Below are positions 23,890 to 35,249 of a DNA stretch of 64,000 nt, piece after piece. The stretch's first letter is position 1. Every line of letters begins with the position of its first letter. The DNA comes from Glebionis coronaria (taxonomy: Eukaryota > Streptophyta > Magnoliopsida > Asterales > Asteraceae): assembly GCA_025667525.1 (NCBI GenBank), contig JANFOE010000054.1, positions 310,001-374,000 of the forward strand. Reading direction: 5' to 3'. Position numbers and translations under genes: made by a program. The notes under the pieces are model-generated. The model saw nothing but the letters and a program-made list of their open reading frames with translations, searched no databases and had not been told where the DNA came from.

Positions 23890-24826
23890 GTCTTTAGGTT
23901 GGAAAACACAAGAGAAGGTACAGAAGATGTGGTGTTTTTTAAGGTTAAAAAAAAGATGGATCTAGAGTGTAACTAAGAAGAAGGGTCTGGAGATAACACC
24001 TGTGTGTTTGTGTTTTGTTGTTTAATGTAGTTTTGGTTTGGTTTTTTTGAGGTTTATTTGTTGAGGGGATCTAGATGGACCCAATGAGAAGAGGACAGTG
24101 AGTCCTGTTTTTTCTCCTTCTATGTCGACTTGACAGGTGTGCGTTTCATGGGATTTCTGGTTTTTTTTTTCCAAAGATTTTGTAATTTCTTTGGATCGAC
24201 ATAAAAAAAACTGGTGATATATTTAAATGAAGCTAATTAATAAGTTGGTGATTTGCACACTTTAGAAATTGATTGATACACTCATTTTATGTGTATGTTG
24301 ACATGTATATCCTTACATTAATGAATGGAATGTGTAAATATCAAGGGTATAATAGGCATAACATAAACATTTGGAGTGTGCCAATAAATTTGAAGAGTGT
24401 GCCAATCACCTTCTAATTAATAAGCCTATCAATAAGCTTTATCAATAAGCTTGTATACAAAATTTTAGGCTCATTAATAAGTCTCCAATATATATAGGCG
24501 GAACCAGAAAGTTAGCAGAGTAAAGGTAAAAATTTCTTTTTTTTGACAAAAGTCGTTATATAGACTAAAAAAATAATATAAATATAAAGTTTTTACGTTT
24601 TCTTTTTCCTTTTATGGGGTAATTTGATAGTTTTTATATTATTTAGTTTTTAAGTGGGGGCATTTCACTTCTATAATGGGATGCTCTTTAATAAAATAGT
24701 TATAAAAAAAATTTACACTAAAATTTGATTTTTTTTGCGAGTCATGTCGCGCGCCGCCCCCCGCACCTTCCAAGTACATCCGCCCCTGCATACGGTCACC
24801 AACTGAAATAGACTCATGCCTGAATC
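23890..24826. other. Spacer upstream of the transporter gene
   Basis: This should contain the transporter promoter (minus strand). At 24490-24790 there are GGCGGAACC and TCCGCCCCTG ends resembling a decayed hAT-type MITE, without a convincing target duplication. No gene is visible. Confidence 0.4.
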
Positions 24827-25261
24827 CAATGTTTTGAAACTCGGGTTTTGAATCGATTCGGTCGAGCGACCGGATCACCTGGTCAACGGTTTAACCGGTC
24901 GGACCGTCGGATCGACTCGGTTTTTATATAAAAATGTCATATTTATTTTTTCAATATTACGAAAAATATTTATATAAAAATCACGAATATTTCATATATT
25001 TGACCTAAAACCTATTTACTAACAAATATAACATGTAAAACTAAAGTAACGTTGCAAATATATTAATTAAATCGCAAAAAAACACAAAAAAAAAAAAAAC
25101 AACAAAAACCCGGCCGAGTCTTACGAACCGGGTCGCTTCAAACCCGGCGGGTCACATCGGATTTCTAATATATAAGACCCGGATCAATTTGACCTGTTTT
25201 TTTGGGCAGAACCGGTTCAACCAATTGAACCAGCCAAATCGACCCGGATTTCAAAACATCA
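24827..25261. mobile_element. hAT-type MITE, long copy
   Basis: A 435-bp element with ends CAATGTTTTGAAACTCGGGT and the inverted ACCCGGATTTCAAAACATCA, flanked by exact 8-bp repeats CCTGAATC at 24819-24826 and 25262-25269. The interior is rich in CGGTC/ACCGG words. It has the same terminal sequence as the 145-bp element at 1537-1681. Confidence 0.75.
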
Positions 25262-26130
25262 CCTGAATCGTGTCAAATCGAAGACTTGCTATGATACTCT
25301 CTGTTGGTGATTGTATGCAATGTCATAACATATATCGTCTGTCATGTTAAATAACGTTACATCAAATGAGAAATTATTTATCCTCCTACCATTTCTTCCT
25401 ACTTATATGCCTACTCACAGGTTGCTGACACGTGTCAGAACTGACGGTTTAGATGCGGAAAAATAATGAGTAGAGATAAAATATAAAATATTATTATGTG
25501 TGTAGGAGGATATGTAGGATGATATAGTAGGAGGATATAGCAACACTCTACATCAATATTTACTTTTATCACTAAACTTTTGTAGTGGTCAACATACGCA
25601 CACAACATACCCGTGCACAAGATCACTAAATTTATGCTCGTCAAGAAACAAAGCATCCAAATTTATGCGTTTTTAGGCTTGGCCAAGCACTATGTAACAA
25701 AAACGCGCCGCGCACCCCTTCGTTGAAGATGAGGTCTATTAGAGCCCTCGTGAGTCAAGGACATTAAGAGTCATAGTTGGATTCACCTTGTTTGAAATGC
25801 AATTCGGCTCAACTTTTAAAAATCATTATGTATTATAGATTTCACACAGATTGAGATTTTCTTAAGTTGATATCAACATGACCGGTCATATTTTCTCATA
25901 TACAAAACAGCTAGTAACCTTGTTATGTAGGCCTCGTCGTTTTAGTTGTTAGATAACATGACGGGTCACGTTGATCCCAACTTTGGAAAGAGCTTAATCC
26001 TTTGACAATTTAGAAACATACACTATGTTGTAGTAACTTACAAAACTATAGTTACAAGAAAAGAAATAAGGGGTTAATGTCTAGTTGAAGTAAAGTGCAC
26101 ATATTTATTTAGAACTCTCACATGGTCAAT
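25262..26130. other. Spacer, nothing recognised
   Basis: No gene, RNA or repeat element could be supported. Short ORFs only. Confidence 0.5.
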
Positions 26131-26444
26131 CAGTAGAGGTGAACAAACCGGTTTTCTAAAAACTGACCGGTTTTTAAACCGGTTCGATCGAACCAATCAA
26201 CAACCCGGTTTGACTTCAACTAAGTTGATTTGAAAACAGGTTTTGGTTAGATTTTAACTGGTTTTAACCGGTTCGGTTCGAATTTAGCCGATTAGGTTCT
26301 GTTTTAACCGGTTTCGAGGCCATTTCATTAAACATGTTACAAACCACCTGATCGGTTTGAGGGAATCAATTTTGAAAAAAGAAAACGGTTTTTTTTTAAC
26401 CGGCTTTTTTAAAAACCGGTGTTTGTTTTTTTCACCCACCTCTA
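26131..26444. mobile_element. hAT-like MITE rich in AACCGGTT
   Basis: The ends TAGAGGTGAACAAACCGG and the inverted CACCCACCTCTA flank an interior full of AACCGGTT and CGGTTCGATCG words. GGTCAAT is repeated on both sides (26124-26130 and 26445-26451). Three extra bases (CAG) sit at the left end, so the boundary is approximate. Confidence 0.55.
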
Positions 26445-26941
26445 GGTCAATGAAAGTTTCGGAAAGATCTTGCACAAATATACTCATCATTTATGCAAAT
26501 AAAAGAAGTGAATTTGAGTAGGAATGCAAGATTATGTACCATAAGACCATACATGGCGGAACCGAAAAGAACTTGAAATCTAATCTAGAACGAAACTCTG
26601 ACGGTTCATTCTGATTGTCCTCATAGCTCAACGTCGTTTACCTCGTCCAAAATTACAACAGATTTATAGGAAGACAATTATAAAGAACAAAAGATAGAAT
26701 GTCAACGATGATCGCCAACTTTGTTTATCATATTACAGACTATACAATAGTACTTCCCATTAATTTGGCTGGAAACGCTACTACCACGAGAGGGTGTACT
26801 GTCCAATAGATAGACCAAATTTAAAAGCTAGTTTGACTTTTAAGTACCCAAATTAATGGTATCTAAGTCTGTGATGCTAAGGCTGCTTCAAATCTGATTT
26901 GTAACTCGAATCGTTTATAAATCCACTTGATATCCATAAAG
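26445..26941. other. Spacer, probable HAD gene 3' region
   Basis: About 500 bp downstream of the minus-strand HAD gene stop codon. No other feature was recognised. Confidence 0.45.
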
Positions 26942-29900
26942 TCAAGGCGCTAAGTCAAAATCGGCCTCCAAAAGTGATTGAACTTGAGCAAGAGACGATA
27001 CCTTGTAATCTGGTTTATGTTCAACATTGGCATATTCAGGAGAATCGTACCTACCTGTTTCATCAAGCAAACATGCAAATGCTCCTGCCCTTTTCCCACA
27101 CGCCACCTGAAAAACATAGGTTTAGAATCAAGAAAAGATGAAATCAACAAACATAAGAAGGTAACTAAAGGTGGCAACATAGATGTCTTCTTTGCCTCCC
27201 GATTACCCGCGCATCCTTTTACCTTAGAAAGCTATAGAACTAACGAATAGATATACACGCGTTGCTTGAGGGGCCAAAGACAGACTATAGGCGAAAATTT
27301 TCGTTTGAGCCGTTCCGTTTTACGTAGTTATTTCTTATATGACCCTTTTGTTTTAACTACAGCCTGAATCGACCCGTTCCTATAGGAAATGAGTTGAAAT
27401 TGTCAGCTCAAACAGAAATCAGCAATTTTAACAGTTTTTATCCGCCATTTCATAATTATTGCTTTACCAAGTTTATGTGATAGGCAAAACAAAATAATTT
27501 AATCAACCACAACCGAATCTTATTTGAGGCTTATAAATTAACCACAGGAGAAATCAAGCCATTCGTATAGGAATGACTGGCTTTTCATTGTGAAAAAGGC
27601 CACAACTCTTTGCATACGGCGTATGCAAAGTAAAAGATTCATCTGCTAATAATATTTCAAGAAGTCGAGAAATGGTAAATTTCAGCTTATGAGCTTACCA
27701 AAGTTGAAATTCTGATCACAAATCATTAAGTATCCTTAATTTTATAAGAAGATGCTCCCTAAGGCTTGATAGAAACAAGTTTAAAGAAAGAAGTAATTAG
27801 AATGCAGGTTACTCACATCGTCCTTGAGGCTATCACCAATCATCATAACTTCATTAGGTTCAATTCCCCATGTCGAACATATATGAAGCAGGGGACCAGG
27901 GTCAGGTTTATAAGGACGAAACTCTCTGCTTAATGCCGGAGAAAATAACATCTGTAACAATACACGGATCATGAAAAGCTTTATATGATCAAGAACTTAA
28001 ATCGATTAAAAGAGGACAATAGGAATATGATATTCATAAGAAAGGAAAATTTTACCCCAAATCGTTCATGAAACAGATCAACAGCTAACTTGACATTACG
28101 AGTTATTAGTCCCCTTCTGCAAAACACGTTAAAGAGACGGTATGTTGGATATGATTACAAAAAGGATAGCATCATACACTAGATCGCTAATAATTTAGTT
28201 TTCAAAAAGAGTAATCTAACAATGAACTCCAAAATTCTGAGAGAAATTAACTAACCGGATATTCCTCGAGTCAAGAAAACCACAAAGTTCTGCAGCACCT
28301 GCATTACGGGTCAAATATAACGAGATAAGCTTCTACTACCAAGTGACGTTCTTTTAAGAAAGATATATTTATTCAGTAAGTTTCTGGTTCTGATTACGAT
28401 ACACATATAACACTAACATTATTCAGTAAGCCGTATCCCTCCATCCCATGAAAATCAAAACAACTTCCTATTCGGGTCAATAAGAAACTAATGTTTCTCA
28501 ATTGACATATTAAATAATTCCTAAGACATTTAACTAACAGTCAAACACTTTACACACTTTGTCCATTCAAATGTAGCATCGGATTTATGAAGGCAATTGT
28601 CAGCTAATTTAAAGTGCCTAGCCATACTTTAGCATCAATCTCAACCTTAAGTTAAAAATCTAATCAAAACCCGAAAGTGCGGAACCTGCAACATGTTTAA
28701 AGGACTTGGCCCTTAGGAATCCTATGCACATTGCTTCATGTGTCAGGCCTAAACTTAGAGTATACTGACAAAGATAAATGAACAAAATACTCTAACCCAG
28801 TCTCCAACTATTGTTCACAATGCGACTTGATCCTACAACCTTTTGGTAAAGGAGCCACCTACATACTGGCTACAAACCCCCCGTTGGTTATACTTCTATA
28901 CTACATTACATAGAATAGTATCCGCACAAATCCACGGAGGCAAATAGCGGCAAATAGTCTTGGGTGGTGGTAGTGCATAAGTGTATAAGAGAGAGTAGTG
29001 ACGTGTAGCACTGATATTGGGGGACAAAAAAAGGCGAAATGGTGAGATTGGAGGTATTTGAGGATTGAATAAGAGTTGACACACATTGTGCGTATAAATG
29101 CTAGCTCCAATTATAACATTTACTCGAACCTCACTCTAAATCTTACCATACATCAACATCTCTCCACCCAATACAAGTTGCACACGTCACCATCTCTTCT
29201 GTTTCAAACAATTACCGTCCACCACCGAAAATCGCCAAAGAATTTTGGAAACCACCAAAATTTTTGCATTGGGTACAATGCTAGTAATAATCAAATATTC
29301 ATCTATAAAATTTGTATACCACTAGTCATATGCTCATATACAAAACCCTAATACATATTGCGATTGTATATAAACGTGGGAATAGAAATTGTTGGGGGGG
29401 TGTTTGGATTAGCTAATTTAATTGGCTCGTGAGCTTATTTTGAATTTGGAAAAGCCAATTATCATTTTTATGCTTTTGATCTTATGGCTTACTTAAGTCC
29501 ATAAACTCAACTTGATAAGTTCGTAACCCGGGAAAAGCGGACTGATAAGCTTTTCCAAATTCAAATAAGTTCGTCTAATCCAAACACCCCTTTAGGCGGT
29601 GTTTATGTTAGGATATTTAACGGGCTTATTAGCTTTATGTAAAAGTGGTAAAGCTCGTAAGCCCACTTTTCTCGGCTAATGAGCTTATCAAGTTGAGCAT
29701 ATGACTTATTAAAGGTCATAAGCTCAACATAACAAGCCTTAGAGGGGCTTAAGAGCTTCTCCACTTTTACATAAGCTAATAAGCCCATTTAATAAGATAA
29801 CCTAACAAAGCCACATGGCAGGCATTACCAGGCATAATCTGCAGCTTATCCATGCCTTGTTGCTCATAATCAGCAATAACCTGATAAGCCCTCAACTGCT

Positions 29901-30210
29901 TATCAGGACTCCAGTCCTCAATAAGATGCAAGATATCAATACCAGAACCAGTAGGTGCACTCTTCTTAATCCTAACATACTCATCTTCACCAAGCACAGA
30001 TTTATACATGGCTTGGAAATCTATAACTGGGACTGTCAAGGTTCCATCCATGTCAAATACTATGCCTTTCAGTTTGGTTTTTTTGGGTTTAAGGTTGACT
30101 GAAGAAGACATGTTTTTTAAGGTTGTTGTTTTTTTTAAGGTTTGGGAGATGATGGATCTGAGGAGAGGTGAGTGTGGCATGTGGGTTTTTAGTTTCAGTG
30201 GTAGTGGCAT
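26942..30210 (-). CDS. HAD-superfamily hydrolase
   Basis: Five exons (29829-30210, 28256-28298, 28056-28116, 27817-27951, 26942-27106) with consistent GT-AG phases give 261 residues. All four HAD motifs are present: DMDGT with aspartates 53 and 55, Thr147 in LITRN, Lys177 in RPYKPDPGP, and GDSLKDD at 201-207. It should be a magnesium-dependent phosphatase of the phosphoglycolate/beta-phosphoglucomutase-like branch; the substrate is unknown. The order and sequence resemble the small plant HAD protein family that includes Arabidopsis At2g33255. The N-terminus before the HAD fold could be an organelle targeting peptide; later ATGs at 30180 and about 30111 are alternative starts. Intron 1 contains two MITEs. 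A Pack-MULE begins 80 bp upstream of the ATG. Confidence 0.92.
29397..29590. mobile_element. Tourist-like MITE in HAD intron 1
   Basis: Long inverted ends: GGGGTGTTTGGATTAGC on the left and GTCTAATCCAAACACCCC on the right, with further inverted matches inside (GAATTTGGAAAAGC). About 194 bp. The target duplication is not clear. Confidence 0.65.
29595..29812. mobile_element. Second foldback MITE in HAD intron 1
   Basis: It directly follows the MITE at 29397. Inner arms GCTTATTAGCTTATGTAAAAGTGG-like are inverted at 29755-29790, and the outer ends read GTGTTTATGTTAGG and CCTAACAAAGCC. It ends about 17 bp from the exon 1 donor site. Confidence 0.55.
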
Positions 30211-30280
30211 TTGGAGATAAGTGAAGTAGTGATGTTTAAGTGGTGTGTGTTGATTGGCTTATTTGAGGGATTTATTGGCT

Positions 30281-30289
30281 TATTTAAAA
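30281..30289. repeat. MULE target-site duplication, left
   Basis: TATTTAAAA, identical to 41862-41870 and again to 42202-42210. Nine base pairs is the target-site size of Mutator-like elements. Confidence 0.85.
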
Positions 30290-30540
30290 GGGAAAAAGAC
30301 ATATATATGGTCATTTTGAGCATTAAATAACCTTATCATAGTCAACTTTTCAACTAGGGACAAATTTGGTCATGTTGAGCACTTCACAAACTGCACAACT
30401 GCACAACTCCACTACTTTATTGACATGTGTCTGACTGACACAATATTTATTATATTATTAAAATATTAAAATTACAAATATACCCTTACATTTTTTCTAT
30501 CTCTTTCTTCTTCTTTCTTCTGTTTTGTATCCAAGTCCAT
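30290..30540 (+). repeat. Pack-MULE left terminal inverted repeat
   Basis: Shares with the right end, in inverted order: GGGAAAAAGAC, ATRGTCAA, GGGACAAATTTRGTCAT, TGCACAACTGCACAACTCC, CACTGACA-like sequence, and finally a CT-rich TTTCTTCTTCTTTCTTC tract. The inner boundary is approximate. The PHOX-like leader begins just inside it. Confidence 0.8.
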
Positions 30541-31347
30541 ATCCAGTCCAATCTCAAACAACAAATCACATTCTGTTCTTCTATATCTCTATTTGCTAAA
30601 TATGATAATCTGGTTTTCGAGTTATTGGTGCTAATGTATACTACAATTCTGCATCAGTGAGAAAGATCTAGTTGAAGTGTTGCAATCACAAATCGTATAC
30701 TCAAATGTCGCCAAAGGAATTCTTGCAAACTCAATCGATCTAAAACGAACTTTTGGATCGGATGATCAGACCAAATTCTGTTTGGAGGTTATTCCCGATT
30801 ACCTTTTAGTTTCATCCAGTTTTTTTGTTTTTACTTTTGGTTTTAGAAACAAACAGTGTTTTGTCTGGTTACATATATGAAGACGTATTATGTTGGCAGA
30901 TTTTGGAGAACCACAAACAATCTGTGCCCTTTTTATAGCACATAACGTGTTTGATATTATGCCTCACTGAAATTTGAGAGAAAAAAATTAGTCTAGAAAT
31001 GTGTATTTTTGCTCACCATTATGATTCCACGGAAGAGAATATATAAAGCTCTAGTTTACATAAGAAATTGAGCTGCAAATATGCATTTATTTAGACAATT
31101 AAGGAGAAATGTAATGTACGGGTTAATGTTTAACTAATTTACATTTTATCGCACAATAAAAATCTGCGCCACTCTCTTTTCTTGGGTGGTAAAGAATAAG
31201 AATAACGGGGATGTTTAATACTCGTATAATGTTTGCAGTCACATATAAGTTTGTATTCTTTAAGATTTACTTTAATTTACCTGCCTTAGATTTTAGTTCT
31301 AAAGCGATTTGAAGGGGAAGGAAGATTTGTATAATTTAGGTTATTCA
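30541..31347 (+). other. Probable leader and 5' intron of the PHOX-like gene
   Basis: There is no coding sequence before the ATG at 31348. A pyrimidine-rich stretch ending in TTTTAG at 31291-31296 looks like a splice acceptor, so a leader intron starting near 30600-30700 is likely. The transcript start may lie within or next to the left inverted repeat; this is inference. Confidence 0.4.
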
Positions 31348-34138
31348 ATGGGAAAACATTCCAAAAAGAGCAAGAAAATTGGGTCCAGAATAACGGATAA
31401 TGTTAATGTGAAGCTAAATAAATTTGATGATGCTGATGATCATGATAATAGCGCCAGGATGTACGATAAGGACACCCTGGTTTTCATTTCCATGGCGCAA
31501 CAACTTAAAGAAGAAGGGAATAAGTTGTTTCAGACTAAAGATTATGAAGGAGGGATATTGAAGTACCAAAAAGCACTCACGTTGCTTCCCGGAAACCATT
31601 TGGATGTTTCGTATCTTCGTAGTAACATTGCAGCGTGTTATATGCAAATGGGTATTTGTGATTTTCCTAAGGCTATTCACGAGTGTAATTTGGCTCTTGA
31701 AGTCACGCCCAAGTATATTAAAGCACTCTTGAAACGAGCTAGGTGTTATGAAGCTTTAAACCGCCTTGATTTGGCTTTAAGAGATGTTAATATGGTGTTA
31801 GATACAGAACCGAAAAATCTCATGGCAGCTGAGATTTTAGATAGAGTGAAGTCGCATATGGAGGAGAAGTTGATTAAAGATGAACCGAGTGATGTGATTG
31901 CATCGCAGATTGTGGATACAATGAAAATGGAAAGTAACATTACTGCATCCTCAAATGACGTTACAGATAAGGAGAATGTACATAAAAAGAAAAAGAAAAA
32001 AATGGACAAGAAAAGCAAAAAGAATGATAGGATTGATGAAACAAAGAAAGAGTCGAAAGATTTTGAGAGAGAAGAAAAAAAGCCTGAAGATAAGTTGGTT
32101 GTTGAGGAAAGAATTAGCACGGATACTAGCATAGAAGAAGAGCCGAAAAGGGTTGTTAAACTGGTATACGGGGAAGATATCAGATGGGCGAAAATTCCTT
32201 CTAATTGTGATATTTTGATACTAAGAGAGATTATAGGTGATCGGTTTCCAGTGTCAAAAGCTGTTCTTATAAAATATAGAGATGAAGAGGGAGATATGGT
32301 GACTATTACCACAAATGAAGAACTAAAAATGGCCGAATCGTCAACTTGTGATCGGGGAGGTGCATTTAGGCTCTACATTATTGAGGTCAACCCCGAGCTT
32401 GATCCATTCTTTGACCATATTAGAAGGCGAGAACAAAAACAAAAGCTTTTGAATTCATCTGCTTGTATTGATGATTGGATCCTAGAGTTTGCTCAGCTTT
32501 TCAAGAACTACGTTGGGTTTAACACAGATGCGTATGTGGATCTTCATGAACTTGGTATGAAGCTATACTCTGAAGCTATGGAGGATACGGTCACGAGTAA
32601 TGAAGCTCAAGAGGTTTTTCAGATTGCAGCCGATAAGTTTCAAGAAATGGTCGCTTTAGCGTACTTTAATTGGGGCAATGTTCATATGTCCAGAGCACGG
32701 AAAAGGGTATACTGTACAGAAAACGCTTCAAGAGAATCTGTATTTACACAGGTTAAAGATTCATATGAGTGGGCACAAATGGAGTATTCAAAAGCTGGTG
32801 AACAATATAAAGAAGCAATTAAAGTTAAACCCGATTTCTATGAAGGTTTTTTAGCTTTAGGACAACAACAATTTGAACAGACGAAACTTTCATGGTATTA
32901 TGCACTTAGCACTAAAATTGATCTTGAAACATGGGATTCAACAAAGACGGTTGCTTTATATAATGAGGCTGAAGATAATATGGAAAAAGGTATGAAAATT
33001 TGGGAGGAAATAGAGACAAAGCGTGTTAATGAAGTTTTGAGGTCCAATAAAGTGAAATTAGAGCTACAGAAGACAGAATTGGGTTCATTTGTAAAAGATA
33101 TAACACAAGATGAAGCGGCTGAACAGGCTGCAAATATGAGGTCTCGAATAAATGTTTTGTGGGGTACGATGCTTTATGAAAGATCGATTATGGAGTATAA
33201 GCTCGGGGTTCCTGTTTGGCATGAATGCTTGGAGATCGCTGTTGAAAAGTTTGAACTTGCTGGTGCTTCTCAAACGCACATTGCTGTCATGATAAAGAAT
33301 CATTGTTCGAATGATACTGCACCAGAAGGTTTGCTGCGTATACTATTTCTTGATTATTTGTCATAGACGGCTACAGACCAAGAAATTTGTATTTGTGTTT
33401 TCCAGAATTCAAAATGTGGGCGGGTCCGTTGGTTGGTTGGGGTAAACGGTTTATTTAGTGCAGTTGGAAACGAAATGGATCAGGTTGAAATCAACCTTTT
33501 AGCAACTTATACCCCATCTGACCGATATAAACGAAATGGCTAAGCTTGTATAGATAAGTAACGTGTTAAACATGGTATCTAGTTACTTCAAAATAATCGA
33601 TTTAGGAGATTTTATGCATTGCAATCAACCTTTTAGCAACTTATACCCCATCTGACTTGCACCTTTTTAGCCTCACAAATCAGTGTACACACATAACCTG
33701 TCAGCTAGAATTCATTATCCAAATCGACCTATTCATTAGTCAACATCAACACCTCTATTATTATCTATCTATCAAAAAATTCATGGAGTTTGAAAGCTAG
33801 TTCCAAACATTAGTTTTCTCTATGCTGGCTTAGTTTTTTAACAAAAGTATGCATTATTTTGATGCCATCTTTTTTTCTACAAGAGTAAATGAAATTAATT
33901 AACTACCAAAACTTGTGCTTCATGTTTTCTATTAACATACTTCAAGATATTTTGGAATTAAATCTTGATTGTCAAATTTTTGGTTTTAGGTGTGGGATTC
34001 AATATAGACGAGATCGTACAGGCATGGAATGACATGTATGAAGCAAAAATGTGGCAAACTGGTGTTCCTTCTTTCAGATTAGAGCCATTGCTTCGGAGGC
34101 GAGCTTCAAAGATTTTTCAGGCCTTGGAACAAGCATAA
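31348..34138 (+). CDS. PHOX-like TPR and PB1 domain protein
   Basis: Two exons, 31348-33328 and 33990-34138, with a phase-1 GT-AG intron give 709 residues. I chose the ATG at 31348 ([10 protein letters not shown]); the open frame upstream has no ATG. Three TPR motifs span about residues 50-160 ([20 protein letters not shown]), then a lysine-rich linker, a PB1 domain at about 268-332 ([15 protein letters not shown]), and the long C-terminal TPR-like region ending [20 protein letters not shown]. This order and length match the plant PHOX family (HSP-interacting TPR-PB1 proteins, including CLMP1). Members act as Hsp70/Hsp90 co-chaperones in cytosol or at membranes. The frame is intact although the gene lies inside a Pack-MULE. 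Confidence 0.88.
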
Positions 34139-34600
34139 AACTACTGGTTTCGGTTCCATATGGCCTTTTGGTTTTTGATTGGTAAGTAAATAGTTGATAT
34201 CTAACTTTTATCAGATCTAGGAATCATAGTTTACAATTGGCAAATAGTTTTCTTTGACATATGGTCCCTCCACCTTAGTAGAAGTACAACGATCACGCCA
34301 CACTTAAATGATTGCATTTCCACTTTTGGGAAGCTTTGAGGTCACTATTACCAATTTGCTATTAACAGCACCAATAAGACCAACAAGCCTAATATTATTG
34401 TTTTGGTATTGAAGGGTATGCTCGAAGTGTGACATTCTAATCATTCATGTACCTCAATCTTTTTGTGTTATAGGTTAGCTCCAAAACGTACAAAGATAAC
34501 TGTATATGTACTTTTTATAAAGTCAAAAATTTAAGAGGGTTTATGGGATTTGCTTATAAGAGGGTTTTCTCGAATCATGAACTTGAATCATGTTTTGCAG
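34139..34600. other. PHOX-like 3' region
   Basis: Presumed 3' untranslated region and flank. No gene is visible. Confidence 0.4.
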
Positions 34601-34734
34601 AGCGTCAGATTTTAGAAGAGAATATGATGCGGATGTCGTATAGTGCATGTGCACAGTTTTTGCTTTTCTTTGTTCAATGGTCTGATTGCCACCTTGCCGG
34701 TGCACTGGGATTATTAAGGATTTTAATTTACAAG
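34601..34734 (+). pseudogene. Isolated exon of an AIRP2-like RING E3 ligase
   Basis: The frame contains SYSACAQFLLFFVQWSDCHL followed by AGALGLLRILIYK, closely resembling the conserved N-terminal region of the plant RING ligase family that includes AIRP2. It is bounded by an acceptor (TGTTTTGCAG) and a donor (CAAG/GTCTGC), so it is an excised exon with its splice sites. The start of the exon reads in a different frame (ASDFRREYDA), indicating a frameshift. No RING domain or further exons are nearby. It is captured cargo of the Pack-MULE. Confidence 0.75.
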
Positions 34735-34907
34735 GTCTGCAATTTTCGCTTTGTTACGTTGAGTGCATAATAAGTAGGCCCTTTTCAGGCGTGGTTGCTC
34801 TTTCTCTACACAGGGCTTGCTTTAACCATAGGACCGGGAAGATACAGACTGGAAAAGGGCTGATGATCTGCTCAAGACTTCAAGAAGAGTAGAAGTGGAA
34901 ATGATAA

Positions 34908-35198
34908 GTTGAGCATGGCGGTGGAGCAGTTGAGCAGTGGCGGTGGAGCAGTTGAGCAGTAGCGGTGGAGCAGTTGAGCAGTAGCGGTGGAGCAGTTGAG
35001 CAGTGGTGGTGGAGCAGTTGAGCAGTGGTGGTGGAGCAGTTGCGACGTGGTGGTGGAGCAGTTGAGCATGGCGGTGGAGCAGTTGAGCATGGTGGTCAAG
35101 CTGCGACAGCTTCTTCTTTGCGAGCAGCAAGTTGAGTAGTGGCGGTGGAGTAGTGGAGCAGTTGAGCAGTAGCGGTGAAGCAGTTGAGCATTGGCTTA
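34908..35198. repeat. 22-bp GC-richer minisatellite
   Basis: About eight tandem copies of GTGGAGCAGTTGAGCAGTGGCG with variants (TAGCG, TGGTG) lie at 34908-35100, and a second shorter cluster at about 35130-35198. The unit length is not a multiple of three, so translations in any frame are artefacts. It lies inside the Pack-MULE between gene fragments. Confidence 0.9.
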
Positions 35199-35249
35199 TT
35201 GACCACAGGGAGGAATCTGAAGGCAAGCTCAAGGGGCTAGTCTAATCTT

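Noticed and set aside
24490..24790. Another hAT MITE with GGCGGAACC ends
   Set aside because: No matching 8-bp duplication and poor inverted ends; left as a possible relic only.
31309..31347. Upstream extension of the PHOX-like frame by 13 codons
   Set aside because: It begins with TTG. The first ATG at 31348 gives the family-typical MGK start, and a splice acceptor-like site lies just upstream.
34822..35232. 136-codon minus-strand ORF rich in LLHRHAQLLHHH repeats
   Set aside because: It is a translation of the 22-bp minisatellite in one of its frames, not a gene.
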